NCBI RefSeq assembly: GCF_900108345.1
Contig: NZ_FNVV01000014.1
Coordinates: 1,721,664 to 1,785,663 of the forward strand
Length of the DNA: 64,000 nucleotides
Direction of reading: 5' to 3'
Source: Bacteroides ndongoniae
GTDB lineage: Bacteria > Bacteroidota > Bacteroidia > Bacteroidales > Bacteroidaceae
The notes under the pieces are model-generated. The model ran no database searches. It worked only from the letters and a program-made list of their open reading frames with translations, and was not told the origin of the DNA. Shown piece after piece: positions 44,080 to 53,371 of this stretch (positions are counted from its first letter, which is position 1; every line of letters begins with the position of its first letter). The position numbers and the translations under genes are program-made.

Positions 44080-45082
44080 TTATAAGTTTCAATTTAAAAA
44101 ACTGTCTTCCTCTTCCTTTCCCTTTGTCACCACACCCCACTATCATTTTTCTCTCTTCATCTACAACAATGCCATCTATGTACATATCCAATCGGTACCG
44201 TGCTTTCAGGTTCCCCTCCCAATCCAGTACCAATATATCGCCATGAGGCACCGCACGCTCCATAGACTGTTCGGGATTGACAGTATATATATAATGATCT
44301 GTGGCAATCACACCGCTGCAATGAGACAAACGAGATTCAAACTTTGGTTCTACCAAATGATTATTGCCGGGAGAATAGTCAAGTTGCAAGGCATGAAGTA
44401 ACTGCCCTTTCTTATTATAGATATGAATACGACGTAAATTACAATAAGCCACCACGAAAGCCGTTTTATCGGGTCTGACAGCAAGAATGTGCGCATAAGC
44501 CAACTTGAAATCACGCAAACGCTTGAAACGCTCCGGAGTTTCCGGATATTGTCCGCCAGAACTCCAGCGCCCTGTTCCCGGAAAAACCCGATGGAACTCA
44601 CAGAGACCATTCATATCGTAGTTGTCGGGGAAAATATATTCATCTTCCCCCAACGATTGCACTCTCCCTGTAGTATAAGGAACAGTTGCCACCCGAAACG
44701 AACGTGACTGATAAAGCGAGTCTGCTTTGTCTAACCGATAAACATCAACCTTGCCTTGATACTCCAGAAACAATTCACCGTTTACAACCTCTTGCGAAAC
44801 ATACCGAGGAAGCTGTTGGCTGTGAAGATACTGCAATTGAGGGTATGAATAAATATGAACCATATCATAACTGCCAAACACGACTAAACGGTCATCTAAG
44901 CGTAAGGGGAAAGCGGGACGGACACTAATCCCCATCGTTATTTCCGAAGGAGAAACAACCGTGTCAACAAGAAAACCCTGTTTATATTTTAACTTAACCT
45001 CTTCCGTGCCTGGTTGCTGGCAGGCAGCCAATAAAAGGAGAAATATCCACGCTGCACAAATTCCGAACCCTTTACAACTCAT
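44072..45082 (-). CDS. BF3164-type lipoprotein, six-bladed beta-propeller
   Basis: Lipoprotein of 336 residues with a lipobox (LLAAC). The rest looks like a TolB-like propeller with repeated blades (DMVHIYSYPQL, IHIYNKKGQLLHALQL, GDILVLDWEGNLKARYRLD). BF3164-like proteins are common and uncharacterised in Bacteroides, frequently near NVEALA genes. Overlaps both neighbours (11 and 8 bases), so translation is coupled. Function unknown; a binding or scaffold role at the outer membrane or in the periplasm is possible. Confidence 0.8.
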   Translation of the reverse strand: MSCKGFGICAAWIFLLLLAACQQPGTEEVKLKYKQGFLVDTVVSPSEITMGISVRPAFPLRLDDRLVVFGSYDMVHIYSYPQLQYLHSQQLPRYVSQEVVNGELFLEYQGKVDVYRLDKADSLYQSRSFRVATVPYTTGRVQSLGEDEYIFPDNYDMNGLCEFHRVFPGTGRWSSGGQYPETPERFKRLRDFKLAYAHILAVRPDKTAFVVAYCNLRRIHIYNKKGQLLHALQLDYSPGNNHLVEPKFESRLSHCSGVIATDHYIYTVNPEQSMERAVPHGDILVLDWEGNLKARYRLDMYIDGIVVDEERKMIVGCGDKGKGRGRQFFKLKLINE

Positions 45083-46070
45083 ACTTTACCAACATGTAAT
45101 CAGGATTCAACACTAAAGCATAAAGTGTATTGGTACGGGTATCTGAAGCAATACGAACAACCGGCATGCCCAGATCGACAACTTTCACCAAAGAAGAATC
45201 GTAGTCATAAAGATAAACCAAATGAGGAAGAAGCCGTTCATCCCTGCCTCGAATAGGGGCATCAAGTGGTTCGTTCTCCCAATCACGATGCAGTGAAACG
45301 ATATAATCCTTACAGATTGAAAGGCCAAAAATGCCACCTATACGTGCATCAGGCACGATACGTCCCCGGGAAACCTCGTATCCGGTATCGGCTTCTTTCT
45401 CCCAACACAACTTAAAATTATCGTTTTCTTTCTGGTATAAAGCTAAATAAGGAATGTGGAAAGAACTACATGCCAGCATGCCACTGATGGAGTCGTATAC
45501 CAACGTCATACCTAAATGTTCACGTACGTCCTTCACCGGATAAACACCAAATTTCTTTTCACGGCCATATATGCGAGCATTAAAATAATTTTCATCCCCA
45601 TCTGCCGTTTGCTGAACAAAGACATCATGCTGCAATTCAATCATTGACGGACGATTTTCCTTTTCTAACGAACTTAAGGGACTAAAAGGTTCCATCCCTG
45701 CTACCAGACTGTCAATAGAGAGATACCCTTTACTTTTCCCATTCAAATCTGAAACAAAAAGACGGTTTCCTACACAATGCGAACTAAGGCTGCCTGTCAC
45801 AAATTCATTAGGACCTTCGCCAACTTTTCCCATCTTACCAACCAATTTTCCAGTTACAGCATCGTGTACATTCACAAAATAATCACGGGCAAACGGATCT
45901 TCCCATACCACATAATTTCCAACGATTATCATCGTACCCGGCATACGGGTCATGATGTCGTTGTGTAATATTTGGGCTGTTGCTTTTTCACGGACAACCT
46001 CCCTTTTTTTCACGGACTGACAACCGTATAAAAATAAAAGGAAAAATAAATAAATAAAGCTTCTGTTCAT
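45072..46070 (-). CDS. BF3164-type lipoprotein, six-bladed beta-propeller
   Basis: Lipoprotein of 332 residues, paralogue of the protein encoded next. Lipobox FLYGC near residue 17. Blade-like stretches: VWEDPFARDYFVNVHDAVTG, GEGPNEFVTGSLSSH, RLLPHLVYLYDYDSSLVKVV. The GEGPNEF motif is typical of the 6-bladed propeller family. It lies between the NVEALA genes and the rest of the train and is probably the first gene of the tightly overlapping set. Function unknown. Confidence 0.8.
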   Translation of the reverse strand: MNRSFIYLFFLLFLYGCQSVKKREVVREKATAQILHNDIMTRMPGTMIIVGNYVVWEDPFARDYFVNVHDAVTGKLVGKMGKVGEGPNEFVTGSLSSHCVGNRLFVSDLNGKSKGYLSIDSLVAGMEPFSPLSSLEKENRPSMIELQHDVFVQQTADGDENYFNARIYGREKKFGVYPVKDVREHLGMTLVYDSISGMLACSSFHIPYLALYQKENDNFKLCWEKEADTGYEVSRGRIVPDARIGGIFGLSICKDYIVSLHRDWENEPLDAPIRGRDERLLPHLVYLYDYDSSLVKVVDLGMPVVRIASDTRTNTLYALVLNPDYMLVKYEL

Positions 46071-46214
46071 GCGAATAAGAATTAAGTGATAAAAAATTAA
46101 TGGTTACAAAATCTTAGCATTAAAAGACACAGAAGACACGGATTTATACAAAAATCCTTCGTCATCTGCGTCTGAAAAATGCTATAAATTTATTGTACAA
46201 ATCTACATTATTAA

Positions 46215-46481
46215 TTAATAATGTGAACAACCATATCTATAATCACAACCTCCACCTGATGTAGGATATGCATAAGTAAAATGAGCGTTTCCACATACAC
46301 AGCATTCATTATACCACGATGCCCAGCATCTACCATTTGATAATTCATCATCAGCCAATGCTTCTACATTCGCTAACATAATATTAGACACCAAATTTTG
46401 TCTTTGATTCTCATAAACGCCATAACCGACTGTTACTACAACAGCTGCCACAAGGGCTATTTTAAAAAAATTATGTTTCAT
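46215..46481 (-). CDS. NVEALA family leader peptide with six cysteines
   Basis: Small protein of 88 residues. A hydrophobic segment (about 6-23, FKIALVAAVVVTVGYGVY) is followed by ENQRQNLVSNIMLANVEALADDE, with the NVEALA motif at about 38-43. After it come 42 residues with six Cys (GRCWASWYNECCVCG, GGGCDYRYGCSHY). The pattern suggests a secreted precursor cut behind ALA, releasing a short disulphide-rich peptide. The start at 46481 (MKHNFFK) matches the usual family beginning; 12 bases upstream another ATG exists. Role of the family is unknown. Confidence 0.85.
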   Translation of the reverse strand: MKHNFFKIALVAAVVVTVGYGVYENQRQNLVSNIMLANVEALADDELSNGRCWASWYNECCVCGNAHFTYAYPTSGGGCDYRYGCSHY

Positions 46482-46734
46482 GGTTTTAATCATTTTATTC
46501 CCTGTTCTATTATCTATATATGCCCTCCTCCTCAGGGATACAGAAGAAGAGTATAATACCTTTGTTCCGTATTTATCCTTTCAACGGATGCGGCAAACGT
46601 ATAGCCGCAAAATAATAATTTGTAGCTTTAAATAAGATAGGATGCGCCTTAGCAAAAAAATTAAGCAAGCTTATTTTTTTGCTGAGACTTTTGCTATCTT
46701 TGTTCCTTGACCTCCTTTCTTTTAAGTGGGTTAG

Positions 46735-46787
46735 GGAATGAGCGGGGATGCCTCGCTCTCTAACACAGGGCATTTTCCCCTCATTCC
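46735..46787. repeat. Strong hairpin between the two NVEALA genes
   Basis: Paired segments: 46735-46741 with 46781-46787, 46744-46748 with 46776-46780, 46749-46752 with 46769-46772. A plus-strand TATCTTTG lies at 46695-46702 and another TACCTTTG at 46557-46564, both opposite to the genes, so an antisense or regulatory RNA is possible. The rest of 46494-46795 shows no gene. Confidence 0.55.
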
Positions 46788-46795
46788 TGCTATTA

Positions 46796-47041
46796 TTATT
46801 CATTCAGACTCCATCCCATAAATACGTATTTTACTTTTATATTCGTTAATGGACATGGGACATTCCCCACTTCAAGGCAATGTCCAACTTCTACATATTC
46901 ATCATCTGCCAGAGCTTCCGCATTTAACAGCAGAAGATCATCTTCTATTTCCGTTTTAGAATGTAACCCCATCCACATTCCACAGGCACATACAATGCTT
47001 CCGATCAATAAGATTCTTTTTCTTTTCATTTTCAATTTCAT
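46796..47041 (-). CDS. NVEALA-like leader peptide (NAEALA variant)
   Basis: Protein of 81 residues; starts at 47041 or 47029 (MKRKRI). Hydrophobic segment about 9-24 (ILLIGSIVCACGMWMGL), then a linker and LLNAEALADDE, the NVEALA motif with Ala for Val. The mature part after ALA has 35 residues with two Cys (GHCLEV, VPCPLT) and ends in an aromatic stretch. The pair of peptides in the same operon differ in their mature parts but share leader design, as for bacteriocin-like or scaffold peptides; function unknown. Confidence 0.75.
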   Translation of the reverse strand: MKLKMKRKRILLIGSIVCACGMWMGLHSKTEIEDDLLLLNAEALADDEYVEVGHCLEVGNVPCPLTNIKVKYVFMGWSLNE

Positions 47042-47086
47042 TAGTTGTTATTTATTAATACCTCAACTTTGACTTCGTCGATTTTC

Positions 47087-47234
47087 AGTTCGCAAGCTCA
47101 AGTTGCAGTTGACGAGTTGACAAGGCGTTTGTAGCGAGCCGTTTCAAGCAGCACTTTATTAAACAGGACATTCCAACCTTGTGGACTTGTTGACTGAAGC
47201 CTTGTTAACTGGTAAGTTGAGCACTTGCGAAACT
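47087..47234. repeat. Long imperfect inverted repeat
   Basis: Arms at 47087-47126 and 47199-47234 are partly complementary (agtt-cgcaag-ctcaa ... gttgacaaggc). The right arm holds gcacttgcgaaact, related to the hairpin near 29,909. It lies in the 376-base gap 47042-47417, upstream of the NVEALA-like gene. Confidence 0.55.
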
Positions 47235-47325
47235 TAAAACTTTTATTTATAGTTCCTCCAAGTTCAGATTGTCTGCATTTCAATTTGCCGATAAAATTAA
47301 AAAAATACCATCGAAATAAACCATC

Positions 47326-47412
47326 ATGTCAACTGACATCAACTGACATTAATTGTAAACAACTGTCTATCATAATATTATAAATCGAAAAATGTCAGTT
47401 GATATCAGTTGG
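47326..47412. promoter_or_regulatory. Paired TCAACTGACA motifs, candidate operator
   Basis: TCAACTGACA stands twice in direct order at 47328-47337 and 47339-47348, 11 bases apart, and its inverse occurs at 47392-47412 (tgtcagttga, tatcagttgg). The two halves could pair as a hairpin of 21 bases (18 matching). The place, just behind the winged-helix regulator gene and before the NVEALA-like gene, fits a binding site for that regulator or an RNA switch. Confidence 0.5.
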
Positions 47413-47417
47413 AGTTT

Positions 47418-48566
47418 TCATCCGAATGATTCATTCTTTTCTGTTTTGTTTATCGAAGAAGGCAGAACAAGCTGATAAAAGCCATTTCTATCATTAGATA
47501 TAGTAGCAGGCGATACGCTTTCGAGCTTATCCCGAAGGCGTCCTATCATCTTATAAAAACTATCCAAAGAGTAGGTTTCAAGCTCTTTTCCGATAGCCAG
47601 ATAAATATCATGTTTAGACAAAGTGTGATGAGGAGATTTAAGAAAACATTCTAACAAATTAGACATGGTTGCAGACAGGGTAACAATCGTCTTGTCATTC
47701 TCATTACAGAGTACGTTTTGCTCAGCGTCAAAATAGATTTCCATACCCAAATTGTAAAGCCGATCGTTTCTACCTCGTACTTGAGGTTTACACACTATAC
47801 GCTTGCGTGTTGTCCTTTCGTTATTCTTTGTTTCATTGGCATCTGGAAGTAAAAAATGGAATAGTTTGCGGTATAATAAGGAAAACCATACGATACAAAC
47901 TAACAATATGCACAATATATTTTGACCTGATGATACAAGGCTCCACCAATTATATGAAATATAGCCGGCTATTTCTAATTCCAGACGATAGCCTAAATAA
48001 GTAGAAACCAAGCTATCGGCTTTTTGCGTCATTCCCTCGGTTTCAGAACAGACAGCATTGATATGCCCGGACATATCTGTCGTTCTGCAAAACACTCTTG
48101 TATCAGCTTTTATGTCATGAGCAACCAGCAAACTATCCCAAGTAGCTTGCAACGGTTCTGGAAGAAGTGGCTGCTCCCTCAGAGACAAACTTAGAAGCGC
48201 ATTTTTCGTGCCATCATTCACATAGGCATGTTTGCGCTTGTACGTAGGAAGATGGAAAACTTGCACCCCATTCTCTGTTATCAGTTTTATCGAATCCGGT
48301 ATGGAGGATTTTACAGATATCTGCCGTTGAGCAGGAATTGGAGTATAATGAAGAGGGAGCGTTATCTGCTCCACTTCTAAATTTATCGCATGAAAAAAAG
48401 CTGTTTTTGCCTGTTCATTCCAATTTTGCTTCTGTTGTGAATATGCTTTCCATAAATGGACAGCACACATTGCAGTTAAAAATGTGCCAACAAACAATAT
48501 CCATACTTTTGGATTTATTTTTTTCACGTTCAAAGGCCTCCTTATTATTCTATTTATCCAATTCAT
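47418..48566 (-). CDS. Membrane-anchored winged-helix regulator (ToxR-like)
   Basis: Protein of about 382 residues. It has two helices (about 20-38 and 207-229) with a periplasmic part between (about 40-205) and a cytoplasmic C-terminal winged-helix domain of the OmpR type (about 275-365: TLSATMSNLLECFLKSPHHTLSKHDIYLAIGKELETY, then FYKMIGRLRDKLE). The arrangement is like ToxR/CadC but with the DNA-binding part at the C-terminus. Start 48566 is chosen because AAAGGAAAT precedes it; 14 more codons upstream are open. It probably senses something in the periplasm and controls the NVEALA train, which starts right behind it. Confidence 0.75.
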   Translation of the reverse strand: MNWINRIIRRPLNVKKINPKVWILFVGTFLTAMCAVHLWKAYSQQKQNWNEQAKTAFFHAINLEVEQITLPLHYTPIPAQRQISVKSSIPDSIKLITENGVQVFHLPTYKRKHAYVNDGTKNALLSLSLREQPLLPEPLQATWDSLLVAHDIKADTRVFCRTTDMSGHINAVCSETEGMTQKADSLVSTYLGYRLELEIAGYISYNWWSLVSSGQNILCILLVCIVWFSLLYRKLFHFLLPDANETKNNERTTRKRIVCKPQVRGRNDRLYNLGMEIYFDAEQNVLCNENDKTIVTLSATMSNLLECFLKSPHHTLSKHDIYLAIGKELETYSLDSFYKMIGRLRDKLESVSPATISNDRNGFYQLVLPSSINKTEKNESFG

Positions 48567-48622
48567 AATAATTTCCTTTTGATAGTCGTATTTCATAATG
48601 AATGTCACTTTCTTAAACTAAT

Positions 48623-49750
48623 TTATTTCTGCCATAGATTAAACTTCACTAACGGTTCATCACTGTTTACATCTGTAGTCCATAATATCCTCCGCTTTTC
48701 GTCCACCGCAATGCCACACACATGACGGTCAAGTACATAACCGCGCAAGGGTTTCCCTGTCAGGCTGAACACATAAAGGTAACGGCCACCATCCGGCAGA
48801 CTTTTGCCTTGCTGGATGCTTCGGCCAATTTCCTTGAACGAAGTTCCCTGGAAAACAGCATAGACGACACTGTCTGCCACCTGTACGTCGATGAATCCCA
48901 TGATGCCCGTAGGGATACCATACCCCTGACGCACCTGAAACTGCGGTTCGCCACCGGGACCCATGAGCACCGTATGCGTACTGTCGCGCAGGTTCCACAA
49001 CTCAAGCACCTCGCCCAACTGGGTGGCGGCAGCCAACACACCGTTACGGGGATTGTAGTCGATGAAGCTGCGCCAGGCTTGTGCCAACGCCGGACGGGAG
49101 TGGAGCAAAGCATCCTCGTTGGCCGTGGGGATGGAGCCGAACCGGCGTAACAGGCGGCCGTCGCGGTTCACCACGCAGAAGCGGCTGTCGCCCGAGTAGT
49201 CGGGAACGAGGCAGGTGGAGTCGCTGATGCTGACAAAATCGAGCACACGGAGCAGTTGACGGTCGAGGCTGACCGTACCTACGCGAAGCAGCGAGTCGGC
49301 AGCAGGAGCAAACACGAAATGCGCGACCTGCGACTTGCCGGAATCGAGGACATGGAGCGTGTCGCCTGTCCAACGCATGTTTTCGGCGGAAATCAGGTCG
49401 TCAGGACCATCGCCACGGCGACCGAAAGAAGCCAGATGACGGAAGTCGGGAAGGCTGAAGGCGTGGAAGAAATGGTCCGTACCATGAAGATCCATCACCA
49501 CGGCACGGTCTGTCTGCACGCGGATGCGGAAGGGATAGCGGAACACAGCGGTATCGAGAGGCAGCGGTGTGCCTGCAAGTTCCACCGTCTGCGGGAACCC
49601 GTCGTAAACAGTCACCCCCTCGCGTAGAGGACGGGAACAGGCAGCGAGCCATAAAAGGACAAACACAGCGGACAAACCGCCAGACAGTCGGGACAGAAAC
49701 GCCGGAAAGGCGAAAGTCCGATGAAAAGAGATTAAAATAATAGTTTTCAT
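48623..49750 (-). CDS. BF3164-type lipoprotein, six-bladed beta-propeller
   Basis: Lipoprotein of 375 residues with a lipobox (LWLAAC) near residue 38 and a propeller: DLHGTDHFFHAFSLPDFRHL, FGRRGDGPDDLISAENM, YLYVFSLTGKPLRGYVLD. Related to the two BF3164 proteins further down the same strand. It is GC-rich (mostly above 55%), unlike the AT-rich genes from 43,680 to 48,620, so it may have a different history. First gene of the train, behind promoter 49854-49884. Function unknown. Confidence 0.78.
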   Translation of the reverse strand: MKTIILISFHRTFAFPAFLSRLSGGLSAVFVLLWLAACSRPLREGVTVYDGFPQTVELAGTPLPLDTAVFRYPFRIRVQTDRAVVMDLHGTDHFFHAFSLPDFRHLASFGRRGDGPDDLISAENMRWTGDTLHVLDSGKSQVAHFVFAPAADSLLRVGTVSLDRQLLRVLDFVSISDSTCLVPDYSGDSRFCVVNRDGRLLRRFGSIPTANEDALLHSRPALAQAWRSFIDYNPRNGVLAAATQLGEVLELWNLRDSTHTVLMGPGGEPQFQVRQGYGIPTGIMGFIDVQVADSVVYAVFQGTSFKEIGRSIQQGKSLPDGGRYLYVFSLTGKPLRGYVLDRHVCGIAVDEKRRILWTTDVNSDEPLVKFNLWQK

Positions 49751-49853
49751 CGCGTTTCTTATTTAAGAATAAATTGCACTCCTCTGCTCCATGAAATTCT
49801 GTGTACTCTCTCTATGGTGAAGGGATGCAGTAAATGTTTCTAAGATTAACGAA

Positions 49854-49884
49854 GCAAAATTAAGGATAATGTTTAAAAAATCAA
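49854..49884 (-). promoter_or_regulatory. Promoter of the BF3164-NVEALA gene train
   Basis: On the minus strand, TTTG (49884-49881), a spacer of 19 bases and TAATTTTG (49861-49854): full Bacteroides consensus, about 104 bases before the first start. The gap 49751-50132 is otherwise AT-rich without ORF and also holds the dxs promoter. Confidence 0.75.
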
Positions 49885-50100
49885 ATTTGTAGTGTTGTAA
49901 AATGAAATTCATACTTCTTCGTTTTGACAGCCTCTTAGTAGTTAAAGGTCAATAGAATGAAATACAAACGTAACTGAGGAATCACCAAACAACCTCTTCC
50001 CGCAATCATAAATTCCATTTAAGGCCTCATTTTTTACTCACTTTTATACAATTCAGCACAGTTTTCCCCGAAAACATGCACCCATCCACTTTATTTTTGC

Positions 50101-50108
50101 TATTTTTG
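50101..50108 (+). promoter_or_regulatory. -7 box upstream of dxs
   Basis: TATTTTTG fits TAnnTTTG, 25 bases before the ATG at 50133. No clear -33 box. Confidence 0.4.
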
Positions 50109-50132
50109 CATTTTGTAATTACCAGACGTAAG

Positions 50133-52034
50133 ATGGAAAAAACAGAAATAACGACATATAGCTTGCTGAACTCGATTTCTACCCCCAACGATTTACGACG
50201 TCTGAGCGTAGACCAACTGCCGGAAGTCTGCAAAGAATTGCGGCAAGACATCATTAAAGAAGTATCCCGCAATCCGGGGCACTTCGCAGCCAGCCTCGGA
50301 ACTGTGGAATTGACTGTCGCCCTGCACTACGTCTACAACACTCCCTACGACCGCATCGTCTGGGATGTGGGCCATCAGGCTTACGGCCACAAGATACTGA
50401 CCGGACGGCGCGAAGCCTTTTCCACCAACCGTAAATTCAAAGGTATACGCCCCTTCCCCTCGCCCGAAGAAAGCGAATACGACACTTTCGCCTGCGGACA
50501 TGCCTCGAACTCGATTTCCGCAGCCTTGGGAATGGCAGTGTCGGCATCGCTCAAAGGCGAACAGCAGCGACATGTAGTAGCCGTCATCGGCGACGGAAGC
50601 ATGAGTGGCGGACTGGCCTTCGAAGGGCTGAACAATGCTTCATCCACCCCCAACAACCTGCTTATCATCCTGAACGACAACGATATGTCCATCGACCGCA
50701 GCGTGGGAGGCATGAAGCAATATCTGTTCAACCTGACTACTTCCAACCGCTATAACCAACTGCGGTTCAAGGCATCGCGCCTTCTGTTCAAGATGGGGAT
50801 TCTGAACGAAGAACGCCGCAAGGCTCTCATCCGCTTCGGCAACAGCCTGAAGTCGATAGCCGCCCAGCAGCAAAACATCTTCGAAGGAATGAACATCCGC
50901 TACTTCGGCCCCATAGACGGGCACGACGTAAAGAATCTGGCACGTGTGCTGAAGGACATCAAAGACATGCAGGGACCCAAGATTCTGCACTTGCATACCG
51001 TCAAAGGCAAAGGATTCGAACCGGCCGAAAAGGCACCGGGAATCTGGCATGCCCCCGGCAAGTTCGATCCCGAAACAGGAGAACGCTTTACGGTAGATAC
51101 ACACAATATGCCTCCGCTCTATCAGGACGTCTTCGGCGAGACACTGGTCGAACTGGCCCAAAAGAATCCCCGTATTGTGGGAGTGACCCCCGCTATGCCT
51201 ACAGGCTGCTCCATGATCAAACTGATGCAGGCCATGCCGCAACGGGCATTCGACGTAGGCATAGCCGAAGGACACGCAGCCACCTTCTCCGGAGGAATGG
51301 CCAAAGAGGGATTGCAACCATTCTGCAATATCTATTCGAGCTTCATGCAGCGTGCCTACGACAACGTGATACACGACATTGCCTTGCTGAAACTGCCGGT
51401 AGTGCTCTGCCTTGACCGTGCCGGACTGGTAGGTGAAGACGGCCCCACGCATCACGGCATATTCGACGTGGCCTATTTCCGCCCCATCCCCAACCTGACC
51501 CTGTCGTCGCCCATGAACGAGCACGAACTGCGTTGCCTGATGTATACGGCACAACTGCCGGACAAAGGGCCGTTCGTCATCCGCTATCCACGCGGACGCG
51601 GGGTACTGGTAGACTGGCGGTGTCCGTTGAAGGAAATCCCCGTAGGCAAAGGACGCAAACTGAAAGACGGTACCGACATGGCTGTCATCAGCCTGGGACC
51701 GATAGGGAACATTGCCGCACAGGCCATCAGGCGTGCCGAAAAAGACAAAGGACTCTCCATCGCCCACTATGACCTGCGCTTCGTCAAACCGATAGACGAA
51801 GAAATGCTGCACGAAATAGGGCAGACATTCAAGCGAATCGTTACAGTGGAAGACGGAGTGATAAAAGGAGGAATGGGAAGTGCCGTGCTGGAGTTTATGG
51901 CCGACCACAACTATACGCCAAACGTCAGACGTATCGGAGTGCCCGACCAGTTTATAGAACATGGAAGCGTACAGGAACTATACCACCTGTGCGGAATGGA
52001 TGAAGAAGGAATATATAGTCAATTAATAAAGTGA
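50133..52034 (+). CDS. dxs: 1-deoxy-D-xylulose-5-phosphate synthase
   Basis: Thiamine diphosphate enzyme that joins pyruvate and glyceraldehyde 3-phosphate in the first step of the MEP isoprenoid route. 633 residues from MEKTEI. Key parts: [48 protein letters not shown] (TPP/Mg motif), and the transketolase-like pyrimidine part with [17 protein letters not shown] and [20 protein letters not shown]. The start is set at 50133 because upstream codons overlap the promoter. Its stop overlaps the trkA start (GTGA). Confidence 0.96.
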   Translation: MEKTEITTYSLLNSISTPNDLRRLSVDQLPEVCKELRQDIIKEVSRNPGHFAASLGTVELTVALHYVYNTPYDRIVWDVGHQAYGHKILTGRREAFSTNRKFKGIRPFPSPEESEYDTFACGHASNSISAALGMAVSASLKGEQQRHVVAVIGDGSMSGGLAFEGLNNASSTPNNLLIILNDNDMSIDRSVGGMKQYLFNLTTSNRYNQLRFKASRLLFKMGILNEERRKALIRFGNSLKSIAAQQQNIFEGMNIRYFGPIDGHDVKNLARVLKDIKDMQGPKILHLHTVKGKGFEPAEKAPGIWHAPGKFDPETGERFTVDTHNMPPLYQDVFGETLVELAQKNPRIVGVTPAMPTGCSMIKLMQAMPQRAFDVGIAEGHAATFSGGMAKEGLQPFCNIYSSFMQRAYDNVIHDIALLKLPVVLCLDRAGLVGEDGPTHHGIFDVAYFRPIPNLTLSSPMNEHELRCLMYTAQLPDKGPFVIRYPRGRGVLVDWRCPLKEIPVGKGRKLKDGTDMAVISLGPIGNIAAQAIRRAEKDKGLSIAHYDLRFVKPIDEEMLHEIGQTFKRIVTVEDGVIKGGMGSAVLEFMADHNYTPNVRRIGVPDQFIEHGSVQELYHLCGMDEEGIYSQLIK

Positions 52035-53371
52035 AAATAGTTATTGCCGGTGCCGGTGCAGTAGGCACACATTTAGCCAAATTGTTGTCGCGCGAAAAGC
52101 AGGACATCATTCTGCTGGACGACAACGAAGAGAAGTTGAGCACACTCAGCTCCAACTTCGATTTGATGACAGTCACAGCATCACCTACCTCCATCCGTGG
52201 ACTGAAAGAAGTAGGTGCGGGTGCGGCCGACCTGTTCATAGCCGTTACCCCCGACGAAAGCCGCAACATGACAGCCTGTATGCTGGCCAGCAATCTGGGT
52301 GCAAAAAAAACGGTAGCACGTATCGACAACTACGAATACCTGCTGCCCAAGCACAAAGAGTTTTTCCAGAAGCTGGGGGTAGACTCGCTGATTTATCCTG
52401 AGATGCTGGCTGCCAAAGAGATTGTCTCCTCTGTCCGTATGAGCTGGGTACGCCAATGGTGGGAGTTTTGCGGAGGTGCCCTGATACTGATAGGTACCAA
52501 AATGCGCGAAAAAGCCGAAATACTGGACATTCCGCTCTACCAGTTGGGCGGACCGGAACTGCCCTATCACGTGGTAGCCATCAAACGGGGAAGTGAAACG
52601 CTGATTCCACGGGGAGACGACAGTATCAAGCTGCATGACATTGTATACTTTACGACAACCCGAAAGTACATACCCTACATCCGAAAGATAGCCGGAAAAG
52701 AAGATTATGCCGACGTGCGCAACGTCATGATTATGGGCGGAAGCCGGATTGCCGTGCGCACAGCCCAATACGTACCCGACTACATGCAGGTGAAAATCAT
52801 CGACAACGACCTGGCACGATGCAACCGGCTGACAGAGTTGCTGGATGACAAGACCATGATTATCAACGGAGACGGACGCGACATGGACCTGCTCATCGAG
52901 GAAGGACTGAAGAACACCGAAGCTTTCGTCGCCCTGACCGGAAGTTCCGAAACCAACATTCTGGCCTGCCTCGCTGCCAAACGTATGGGAGTGAGCAAAA
53001 CCGTGGCCGAAGTCGAAAACATCGACTACATCGGTATGGCTGAAAGCCTGGACATCGGGACTGTGATCAACAAAAAAATGATCGCCGCCAGCCATATTTA
53101 CCAAATGATGCTCGATGCCGACGTAAGCAACGTGAAATGCCTGACACTGGCCAACGCCGATGTGGCTGAATTTACGGTAAAAGCTGACTCAAAAATCACC
53201 AAACATCCGGTAAAGGACCTGGGATTGCCCAAAGGAACCACAATCGGAGGACTGATCAGGCAAGGAGAAGGTGTCGTGGTGACCGGTAACACACTCATAC
53301 AGCCGGGCGACCATGTAGTGGTATTCTGTTTAAGCATGATGATCAAAAAGATTGAGAAATACTTTAGTTAA
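52031..53371 (+). CDS. trkA: Trk system potassium uptake regulatory protein TrkA
   Basis: Cytoplasmic protein of 446 residues with two RCK halves: N-terminal NAD-binding motif [19 protein letters not shown] and the second [17 protein letters not shown] near 235, each followed by a TrkA_C domain. It gates the TrkH channel. GTG start at 52031, overlapping the dxs stop by four bases; its own stop overlaps the trkH ATG. Neighbours confirm the operon dxs-trkA-trkH, seen also elsewhere in Bacteroidales. Confidence 0.96.
   Translation: MKIVIAGAGAVGTHLAKLLSREKQDIILLDDNEEKLSTLSSNFDLMTVTASPTSIRGLKEVGAGAADLFIAVTPDESRNMTACMLASNLGAKKTVARIDNYEYLLPKHKEFFQKLGVDSLIYPEMLAAKEIVSSVRMSWVRQWWEFCGGALILIGTKMREKAEILDIPLYQLGGPELPYHVVAIKRGSETLIPRGDDSIKLHDIVYFTTTRKYIPYIRKIAGKEDYADVRNVMIMGGSRIAVRTAQYVPDYMQVKIIDNDLARCNRLTELLDDKTMIINGDGRDMDLLIEEGLKNTEAFVALTGSSETNILACLAAKRMGVSKTVAEVENIDYIGMAESLDIGTVINKKMIAASHIYQMMLDADVSNVKCLTLANADVAEFTVKADSKITKHPVKDLGLPKGTTIGGLIRQGEGVVVTGNTLIQPGDHVVVFCLSMMIKKIEKYFS

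Noticed and set aside
46573-46803. 76-codon frame between the NVEALA genes
   Set aside because: Covers the hairpin and the gap; composition is not protein-like and no ribosome-binding site is seen.
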